DNA from: Undibacterium umbellatum
GTDB taxonomy: Bacteria > Pseudomonadota > Gammaproteobacteria > Burkholderiales > Burkholderiaceae_D
DNA: 64,000 nt
Direction: 5' to 3'
Assembly (NCBI RefSeq): GCF_014284125.1
Contig: NZ_JACOFX010000002.1
Span: forward strand, 248,001-312,000
The notes under the pieces are model-generated. The model made no database searches. It was not told the origin of the DNA and was given only the letters and a program-made list of their open reading frames with translations. The translations under genes were made by a program, and so were the position numbers. Below, in pieces: positions 8,391 through 14,699 of this stretch (its first letter is position 1; each line of letters opens with the position of its first letter).

Positions 8391-9530
8391 ATGTTAGAGC
8401 AACAACAAAAATATACTTTTGTCCGCAGCATGAGCTCCTTGTCAAAGCGGGAAAAGTGGATACTGCTTGTTCCAGTGTCACTGTTGTTGCCAGTTTTCAT
8501 CTGGGCGGGCTATTGGGAATGGTTTCAACCTGCAGACTGGAAAAAAATTCTGGAATCAGGCAAGGTCTGGCAAAAAACTCTTCCCATGATCGTACCTCTC
8601 GGGCTGTTTGTTATTGTTCAAGGGGGAATCCAGTGGGTTCACCGTTCATCGAAGCTTGTTATTGATGACACAGGGGTGTTTCTGGAGTGGCCATCATATT
8701 CTGTATTTGCAAAATGGAAGTTCCTTCAAAAGAGGTTGGCGTGGGCTGACGTAAAAAGTGCGCGCTATGTGCTCAGTTATCGAGGCGTAGTATTTTTTTC
8801 GACAACAAATTCAATTCTTTGGACGATAAGGCTTAAAGACTGGAAATTGTCCAGCGTTGAACCCTCGCAATATGCAATAAAGCCTGCGGAGATAGATTTG
8901 CTCGGCGTTTTCCGCGAGTTGGATATTTTCGAGGATGCATCTAAAGATCCAGGGCAGTTCGACTTAATGAAGCATCCGGTAACGAGAAGCATATTGTTGG
9001 GAATTTGTGCTCTCCTTGTCTATTGTTTTTTCGATTCCATCATGCAGCAAGAAGGCTGGGCATTTTTTAATATCGACTATTTACTTCCCCATGTTATTTT
9101 TGCTGCTCTTGCCACGATCGTGCTGGCCTGGGCGGCTTCAGCGGCTAATAAGCGACTGCCGCCACCCAAGGGGATTACTGCGTTTTTGGTAGTGCTTGCC
9201 AGTTTTTCGTTTCTTGTCACTAGCTATGTTGCAGGTATCCGAATTAACCAGTTTGCTGGCGGTCCTTTAATCTCTGCTGAATATCATAGAGATGACAGGT
9301 GTGAAAATTTAATTCCCGTAGAAAAGAGTTTGCCTGTTGTCGAATATACCCATAAGACCAAGGATTATTGGTGCAGCAGGGAGGTTGATGAATTCCAGAC
9401 CGTTAAAGTTCGCAAAGGTCTGTTTGGTCACTATCAATTTGATCTTAGCGAACAGACCCAGGCAATTCGCACCTATAAGAAAAACCCCACTGCCACTAAC
9501 GTGCCTCCCGCCAGTAGCAAATCACACTAA
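8391..9530 (+). CDS. Membrane protein with PH-like cytoplasmic domain, paralogue A
   Basis: 379-aa protein of no family I can name. Hydrophobic segments lie near residues 22-45 and 60-80. A soluble part at about 85-160 (KLVIDDTGVFLEW, then LAWADVKSARYVL) reads like a bacterial PH-like domain. Three more hydrophobic segments follow at about 205-290. The conserved C-terminal domain contains SYVAGIRINQ, CENLIP, PVVEYTHKTKDYWC and KVRKGLFGHYQFDL, with two Cys that could pair if exported. It is a clear paralogue of the gene at 9733. The similarity is strongest over the last 90 residues. It ends in a 15-residue tail that the other copy lacks. Confidence 0.75.
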   Translation: MLEQQQKYTFVRSMSSLSKREKWILLVPVSLLLPVFIWAGYWEWFQPADWKKILESGKVWQKTLPMIVPLGLFVIVQGGIQWVHRSSKLVIDDTGVFLEWPSYSVFAKWKFLQKRLAWADVKSARYVLSYRGVVFFSTTNSILWTIRLKDWKLSSVEPSQYAIKPAEIDLLGVFRELDIFEDASKDPGQFDLMKHPVTRSILLGICALLVYCFFDSIMQQEGWAFFNIDYLLPHVIFAALATIVLAWAASAANKRLPPPKGITAFLVVLASFSFLVTSYVAGIRINQFAGGPLISAEYHRDDRCENLIPVEKSLPVVEYTHKTKDYWCSREVDEFQTVKVRKGLFGHYQFDLSEQTQAIRTYKKNPTATNVPPASSKSH

Positions 9531-9535
9531 CTCTA

Positions 9536-9652
9536 AATTTCGTACCTTCACCATACACGCAAAGCCTGCCTTACACAAATCAGGTCGTATCAGATGCCTG
9601 GGAATTGAATGTGGCGATGATGCAGTTGCTGCGTTCACGTTATCAAAAATGA
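9536..9652 (+). pseudogene. Duplicated 3' fragment of the epimerase gene
   Basis: In frame from about 9536 this reads VPSPYTQSLPYTNQVVSDA, then WELNVAMMQLLRSRYQK and a TGA at 9650-9652, which is the last 35 or so residues of the TIM-barrel protein encoded at 7442-8272. Bases 9557-9622 are identical to 8174-8239 (66 of 66 by my reading), and the flanks are diverged. No start or upstream part is present. It lies between the two paralogous membrane-protein genes, exactly as the parent lies before the first of them, so the unit was duplicated in tandem. Confidence 0.9.
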
Positions 9653-9732
9653 ATTAAATTTGAGGAAAGTATCTATCTCTGGCATCATGCGTTCATTGCT
9701 AATTTGAATGTGGATTTCAGTAGATAGATATT

Positions 9733-10833
9733 ATGCTAAATGTACCTGAAACTCGTGTATTTGCCTGGAAGAAGCACCGATACTCCTCAATTGAGTATTT
9801 ACTGCTCTCCACGCTTTTCTTAAGCATACTGGCAGTGATTTTTTGGATGGTGTATTGGGATTTACTCAAGTTAGCAGATTTTAAAAAGCTCGTATCTGCG
9901 CAGTCATTTCCCTGGCTTCATTTCATTGTCTTCGTAGTTATGATAGTGTCAAATTTTGCCATCCATAAGTTTAACCGTTCTGCCAGGCTATATATTGATG
10001 ACTCCGGGGTGCGCCTAAAGCTTCCACCAGATAGTGGCCTGGCAACTCTGAGTTTTCTTGAAAGAGAGCTCCTTTGGAGTGAACTGAAAGACGCCACCTA
10101 TATGGCAAGCTTTAAGATCATTCAGTTACGTCCAAATTACGCTGCACGTCCCTTTAGTATCAGAGTTCAAGATTGGCAGTTACAAAACACGAATGGGAAT
10201 TTGACTGGCGGTGATGCAGAGTCCGATGTCATGAAGGTTTTTCGTGAACTTGGGATTTTTGAAAAATTTCCAAAGAATAGTCGGCTTGAGGCAAGTGACT
10301 TTGATTTGATGAAGCACCCTGCAACCAAGAAGGTGTTGCTAGGAATGGCTGGATTGGTCGTATACGGTTTCCTGGACGCGATGCTTCAGCATGAGGGTTA
10401 TGCTTTTTTTAATCTTGAATATTGTTTGCCGCATATCATTTCAGGCTCGTCAGTGACGTTAATTCTGGTTTATTGCTTGTTAAAGGCGCGTAGTCGTGAC
10501 TTCATACCATCAGGTATCATCGGGGTTCTGGCCGTGATGGGCGGGATTGCATTTGGTATTGCCAGTTATGTCGCTGGTATTCGTATCAACCAACTCGCAG
10601 GTGGACCATTGCTGGAAGCAAGATATCATCGCGATGCAGGTTGCGAGAATTTGTTACCCGAAGATACCAGTCTTCCTGTTGTTGAATACACCCACATGAC
10701 CAGGGATTACTGGTGCAGCAAGACTGCTGATGAAGTCCTGAGCATCAAGGTGCGCAAGGGACTGTTTGGCTTGTATCAGTTTGATCTGAGAGAACACACG
10801 CAGGCGATTCGCGATTATCGGCAAAAACATTAA
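9733..10833 (+). CDS. Membrane protein with PH-like cytoplasmic domain, paralogue B
   Basis: 366-aa paralogue of the protein encoded at 8391, with the same plan: two N-terminal hydrophobic segments, a PH-like stretch (RLYIDDSGVRLKLP, then ELLWSELKDATYM), then FDLMKHPATKKVLLG, three hydrophobic segments and the conserved Cys-containing C-terminal domain (CENLLP, YTHMTRDYWC, KVRKGLFGLYQFDL). The amino-terminal halves of the two copies differ far more than the C-terminal 90 residues. Function is unknown. It was evidently created by tandem duplication, judged by the epimerase fragment in front of it. Confidence 0.75.
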   Translation: MLNVPETRVFAWKKHRYSSIEYLLLSTLFLSILAVIFWMVYWDLLKLADFKKLVSAQSFPWLHFIVFVVMIVSNFAIHKFNRSARLYIDDSGVRLKLPPDSGLATLSFLERELLWSELKDATYMASFKIIQLRPNYAARPFSIRVQDWQLQNTNGNLTGGDAESDVMKVFRELGIFEKFPKNSRLEASDFDLMKHPATKKVLLGMAGLVVYGFLDAMLQHEGYAFFNLEYCLPHIISGSSVTLILVYCLLKARSRDFIPSGIIGVLAVMGGIAFGIASYVAGIRINQLAGGPLLEARYHRDAGCENLLPEDTSLPVVEYTHMTRDYWCSKTADEVLSIKVRKGLFGLYQFDLREHTQAIRDYRQKH

Positions 10834-10862
10834 TGCGGGTTGCCAGACTGATTTCTGCTTGT

Positions 10863-12092
10863 TCAATCTTCAAAAGCAAAGCGGAACTCGCCTGGTGGTA
10901 GCATTAATTTAGGTACAGCTTTGCCTGCCTCCACGATCACTACATCTGCTGGCACGCCATCTGCCGGCTCTTGTTTGTGATAAGCATAGATCAGGCGTCG
11001 TCCTGTAGCAGGTAGTAATTCTTTTGGAATATCCCTGGCTGTAAATCCCGCCAGTGTAGTCAGCCAGCTGGCTCTGCCAGTTGCAGGGCTGTTGGAATAG
11101 GCCGGGTAGATGACTTGCATATCGACCAGCTTATTATTGATGCCCAGTTTTAAATAATGTTGGCTGTCAGACTTGAGCACAAACGGTTTTTCCTGCTTCA
11201 TTTTGGCAAGGGCAGCTTTATACAAATTGCTTTCCCGTTTTGTATCAACATGTTCATACATGGCCGTTTGGTCTACCGTCAATGGATTGATGCCCGTCAG
11301 TCTTTTTAACTGCGCTGCCATTTTGGATTTATCATCATCTGTCTCAGCTATGGGAAATTCATAGGCATGGCTATAGCCTACATAGATAAAGACTTTTGCC
11401 TTTGGGTCTTGCCTGAATATTTTTTGCACCAGGTTTTTTGCCATTCCTGATTCACGCGGCCCATCGACTGGTTCATAGCTGACAAACTTCCATTGATCCT
11501 GCATGGTATCGCGCAAGAAATTGGCATACGTGGATTCTTTAGTTAAAATACCCGCCTTTTCGCCGACGTATTGTTTTTGCAAAGGGAAGTCGTCATACAT
11601 ACTGAAGGCCTCACAGGCCAGGTAGGTATAACCTGCTTTCTTCAATTCCCGTGCCAGTTTCATTGCAAATGCTCTATGCATGGGCACATGATGCGCTTCG
11701 TTTAAAACGACTACCTGTGTTTTCTTTGCTTCACGGACGATAGCAGCAATAGCGTCTTCAGCTATTGCATGATTGATGCTGTCAAATTCGCTCTTTGTTG
11801 CCGGAACATCTTCGTCGGGCATGCGATTGAACGCCGTAACTGCACCGTCGCCATCGGCAACCATGGAACGCACTAATGCTAAAGCTCCATATTTGGAATT
11901 GAGCACCGCACGTTTGGCTTTATCATCAGGATAAGTTCTGGACTGTGCTTCCAGTAGTCCCGTCTCTGCTTCTTTGAGTTGCTTCAGCCTTGTCGTATGT
12001 GCGCTTGGTGCTTCGGTGCTGCCAGCATGGGCGCAGATATGGACTAAGCAAGCTAATGCAACTAACAACTTGAGACTGAATTGACTAAGCAT
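10863..12092 (-). CDS. Exported Tiki/ChaN-superfamily-like protein
   Basis: 409-aa protein with a signal peptide (MLSQFSLKLLVALACLVHICAHA). The central part has the layout of the Tiki superfamily (ChaN, TraB/GumN, erythromycin-esterase-like): a NEAHHVPMHR motif in place of GExHxxxxH, LACEAF as the acidic motif about 35 residues later, and FIYVGYSHAYE as the C-terminal GxGH-like motif. These are the metal- or haem-binding and catalytic positions of the superfamily. The ATG at 12092 is used because the nine bases before it hold only a TTG. It is probably periplasmic. Activity (peptidase, haem binding or esterase) is not resolved. Confidence 0.65.
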   Translation of the reverse strand: MLSQFSLKLLVALACLVHICAHAGSTEAPSAHTTRLKQLKEAETGLLEAQSRTYPDDKAKRAVLNSKYGALALVRSMVADGDGAVTAFNRMPDEDVPATKSEFDSINHAIAEDAIAAIVREAKKTQVVVLNEAHHVPMHRAFAMKLARELKKAGYTYLACEAFSMYDDFPLQKQYVGEKAGILTKESTYANFLRDTMQDQWKFVSYEPVDGPRESGMAKNLVQKIFRQDPKAKVFIYVGYSHAYEFPIAETDDDKSKMAAQLKRLTGINPLTVDQTAMYEHVDTKRESNLYKAALAKMKQEKPFVLKSDSQHYLKLGINNKLVDMQVIYPAYSNSPATGRASWLTTLAGFTARDIPKELLPATGRRLIYAYHKQEPADGVPADVVIVEAGKAVPKLMLPPGEFRFAFED

Positions 12093-12168
12093 GCCTTGCA
12101 AGCCCTTACGAAAAAAATAGAAGATGCCCCGTAATCTCTACTTGATGCAAAGTGATGCATCATTTCAC

Positions 12169-12726
12169 TTACTGGGAGTTCGCTATATTCTTGTACATCA
12201 CATCTGTACGCAAGACATATTTCACACCACTCTCTACAGGAGCACCCTGGTGCAACATCATATGCGGAAAAACCAGCGCCATGCCTTTTTCAGGCTGTAT
12301 GGTTTCCCAGCGAAATGAAGTACTGCCACCAGTGTAGTCGCCATTAAGATAAATCAGCAGGGTCAAAAAACTGACCTCATCTTCAGTGCGTGCAAAGTTT
12401 CCATCCTTATGCCATTTGAAGTATTGACCAGGCTCATAGCGGTAGAAACGAAAGCGTTCATTCAAACCCAGCAAAGTCCATTCCTTCAATTCCGCGGGCA
12501 GGAATAGTTTTGCTCTTTCAAAGATAGCCGCAGCCAGAGGTTTGTCATCAAAGATGACGCGGTCATTATTGCGCACATCCTTATACATGCGCATGCCTGT
12601 GCCAGTTTGTATCATGGCTTCTTCATAGCCCATTTGTTCACTGGTAAAAATCATGCGTTCGCATTCGTCTTCAGTGATAAAATTTTTGATGCCGAATACG
12701 CCTGCACCGTAGTTATTAAGTTCCAT
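12169..12726 (-). CDS. Prolyl-4-hydroxylase-type 2OG-Fe(II) oxygenase
   Basis: 185-aa cytoplasmic oxygenase of the P4Hc type. Visible ligands are H106 and D108 in FKWHKDG, the distal H159 in MMLHQGAPV, and R173 as the 2-oxoglutarate anchor (VLRTDVMY). FLTLLIYLNGDYTGGSTSF is the family beta-strand signature. It starts 74 bp downstream of the NADAR-like gene on the same strand, so co-transcription is possible but not shown. The target could be a protein prolyl residue or a small molecule. Confidence 0.88.
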   Translation of the reverse strand: MELNNYGAGVFGIKNFITEDECERMIFTSEQMGYEEAMIQTGTGMRMYKDVRNNDRVIFDDKPLAAAIFERAKLFLPAELKEWTLLGLNERFRFYRYEPGQYFKWHKDGNFARTEDEVSFLTLLIYLNGDYTGGSTSFRWETIQPEKGMALVFPHMMLHQGAPVESGVKYVLRTDVMYKNIANSQ

Positions 12727-12799
12727 TTTTTTACTCGCTTTGTTGAGCCAGTATCAATCCTGGCATTTCTTCGTTTCCTGTTCTGGTAAGACAAATAGT

Positions 12800-13477
12800 T
12801 CAAGTGCGGTCATTGCCGACGTCTACTGCTCTGAGGGCTGAAAGATAATTTTTTTGATCTTGAATTATTTCATCTTTAAGCAATCCTCTTGCTGATAGGG
12901 ATACATAAAGCGCCGCCGCATAAGCCTGACATTTAATTGAACGCTCAGGATTGAATGCAATGTCTGAGAACGCTTGATAAGTTAGCACTTGTTCAGCCAG
13001 TTCAGGTTTTTTATGAAGAGCATTGATGTAAAGCCAGTCATAAAATGCTGTTTTTGGTTCCAATTCCCACTCGCTATTAAAAAATCGAAATTTAACCAGA
13101 CGTCCATGTTCATTTAATCTCTCGTCTCGTTTTGCATCAATGGATTTTGCATTGAGTAAATCTACAAAAGGACCGCCATGTTCAAAGACTTTACTGGATT
13201 GAAAAGCACATTCAAGACTGAATTCCTGGCCATACTTTTCTGTCTTCATCATCAGATTAAATGCACTAAGCTTTACGCCGAGTTCGTCCGGTGATTTGCT
13301 GGAAATGTCGAGAATTTTACTCAACTTCAATTCCTTTTTTGCTGCCTCATGTAGTGATGCAATGGACTTTTGCGATTGAACTTTCGCCATTCCTGGAAAC
13401 CATTGAAAATCAATTTTGCATGTGGTAACCAACAGTTTTCCATTCAGGTTTGGTGAAAAAACAGGCCTGGATGCCAT
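12800..13477 (-). CDS. NADAR-superfamily protein of the DarT1-associated antitoxin type, without a DarT1 partner
   Basis: 225-aa protein whose sequence matches what I recall as the DarT1-associated NADAR antitoxin family: RPVFSPN at the start, FQWFPG, QKSIASLHEAA, DISSKSPDELGVKLSAFNL, SLECAFQSSKVFEHGGPF, AKRDERL, EPKTAFYDWLYINAL, then FSDIAFNPERSIKCQA. NADAR proteins remove ADP-ribose from guanine bases. E89 and K96 in the EC-AFQ-x-x-K stretch correspond to the EHAFQ-x-x-K active-site region of YbiA-like proteins. AAAGGA six bases before the ATG fixes the start. No DUF4433/DarT toxin is adjacent on either side. Instead the gene is head-to-head with an NrtR-type regulator across an inverted repeat. 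Family is fairly sure; function here is inferred. Confidence 0.75.
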   Translation of the reverse strand: MASRPVFSPNLNGKLLVTTCKIDFQWFPGMAKVQSQKSIASLHEAAKKELKLSKILDISSKSPDELGVKLSAFNLMMKTEKYGQEFSLECAFQSSKVFEHGGPFVDLLNAKSIDAKRDERLNEHGRLVKFRFFNSEWELEPKTAFYDWLYINALHKKPELAEQVLTYQAFSDIAFNPERSIKCQAYAAALYVSLSARGLLKDEIIQDQKNYLSALRAVDVGNDRT

Positions 13478-13586
13478 CTGCTATTCCTTTTTAGTGTCAA
13501 TGATTAAGCCAAGCCTACGGTTTTTCGGAGGTATTGATGAACTGTGCTCCATTTATATCCACTATAGAATACTTAATTGTTAAATG

Positions 13587-13623
13587 CAACTAACTTTGTT
13601 GTCTATTTTTACTAAGTTAGTTG
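13587..13623. promoter_or_regulatory. Inverted repeat in the NADAR-NrtR divergent promoter region
   Basis: CAACTAACTT at 13587-13596 and AAGTTAGTTG at 13614-13623 are perfect 10-bp inverted arms 17 bp apart. Partly matching AT-rich flanks (TTAAATG before and TTAATTT after) suggest a longer symmetric element. It lies in the 208-bp gap between the divergent NADAR-like and NrtR-like genes and is the natural candidate operator for the Nudix-helix regulator. Confidence 0.6.
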
Positions 13624-13685
13624 TTAATTTGTACTAAATCCAGCTATCGCTTACAATGGGAGCATTGAACACTCAGGGGACAAGC

Positions 13686-14438
13686 ATGGCGACTGCTAAG
13701 CAAAGCGAAAAGGATTTTCTGCGGAACTACAACATTCATGACTACGATGTTCCTTTGACCAGTGTAGATCTGGTGATCTTCACGATCAGGGACCAGGCCT
13801 TGCAAGTATTGGTGGTCAAGCGGGGTGATCATCCTTGCAAGGGGCAATGGAGTTTGCCTGGTGGCTTTATTGATATCCACAATGATGTCGATCTTGATGG
13901 CGCGGCCCTGCGCAAGCTCAAGGAAAAAACTGGAGTGGAAGCGCCTTATCTTGAGCAATTGCAGGGTTTTGGCAGCCGTAACCGTGATCCGCGTGGCTGG
14001 TCTACTACCTTTGCATATTTTGCCCTGATTTCTTCTGACCGCATCACGCTCAGCCATGGTGGCAATGCCGATGCGGTGCGCTGGTGCCCGGTTGAATCGG
14101 ACGAGGGCTTGCCCAAGCTGGCCTTTGATCATGCGCAGATACTCGATGTTGCAGTCCAGCGCCTGCGCAACAAGGTGGAATACACATCTCTGCCAGCTCA
14201 TCTGCTGCCTGAAGAATTCACGTTGTCTGAACTGCAGCGTGTGTATCAGGTGTTGCTGGGGCGTCTGGTCGATAAGAGTGCATTTCGCAAGCGCATCAGG
14301 GAAGGCGACTTTCTGGAAGAGTTGCCAGGCAAGTGGCGCCTGGGTAGTAATCGCCCTGCGCAGTTGTATGGCTTGCGCAAGGGGCAGGGTACGGTTTATT
14401 TCAATCGCCTCATGACGGGTGAAGTCGGGGCCAAATAG
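13686..14438 (+). CDS. NrtR-type Nudix-winged-helix transcriptional regulator
   Basis: 250-aa protein with an N-terminal Nudix domain (about 22-150) and a C-terminal winged helix (about 165-240, with FTLSELQRVYQVLLGRLVDKSAFRKR split across two helices), the architecture of NrtR repressors of NAD metabolism. The Nudix box at 59-83 is degraded: LRKLKEKTG replaces REUxEExG, losing two of the acidic residues, as expected for a ligand-sensing rather than hydrolysing domain. NrtR proteins bind ADP-ribose. GGGGA five bases upstream supports the start at 13686 over the ATG at 13656. No nad or prs genes are adjacent. The head-to-head NADAR-like gene is the likely target. Confidence 0.85.
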   Translation: MATAKQSEKDFLRNYNIHDYDVPLTSVDLVIFTIRDQALQVLVVKRGDHPCKGQWSLPGGFIDIHNDVDLDGAALRKLKEKTGVEAPYLEQLQGFGSRNRDPRGWSTTFAYFALISSDRITLSHGGNADAVRWCPVESDEGLPKLAFDHAQILDVAVQRLRNKVEYTSLPAHLLPEEFTLSELQRVYQVLLGRLVDKSAFRKRIREGDFLEELPGKWRLGSNRPAQLYGLRKGQGTVYFNRLMTGEVGAK

Positions 14439-14453
14439 CTTTTCCTCCATCTT

Positions 14454-14488
14454 TGGTTTGGGGCGTTTTGAGTTAATGCCCCAAACCA
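14454..14488 (+). terminator. Strong hairpin after the NrtR-type gene
   Basis: TGGTTTGGGGC at 14454-14464 pairs perfectly with GCCCCAAACCA at 14478-14488 (11 bp, 13-base loop) just after the regulator stop codon. The following bases are not a clean T-run, so it may act as a pause, RNA-end stabiliser or weak terminator. Confidence 0.6.
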
Positions 14489-14699
14489 ACATCGTCAAGT
14501 TTTGTCAAAAGTGCACATCTGCTCGCATATAAACTTGACGAATATTTAATATTATCAAATAATCATCCTGCATTCCTGATTTTCATGTTTGCTGGGCACG
14601 CCTTGTCGTACGCGTCCGGCGAATGTCCGCATCAATAATACGCACCCGTCAAAGCTAAAGCTAACAAGTGCGCATTCAGTTTAAAAAGGGAGACAGTGT

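Noticed and set aside
12800..13477. A complete DarT1-NADAR toxin-antitoxin pair
   Set aside because: No DUF4433/DarT-like reading frame flanks the NADAR-like gene; the neighbours are a 2OG oxygenase and an NrtR-type regulator.
13644..14498. 284-codon open frame antisense to the NrtR-type gene
   Set aside because: The sense strand carries Nudix and winged-helix motifs; the antisense product has none.
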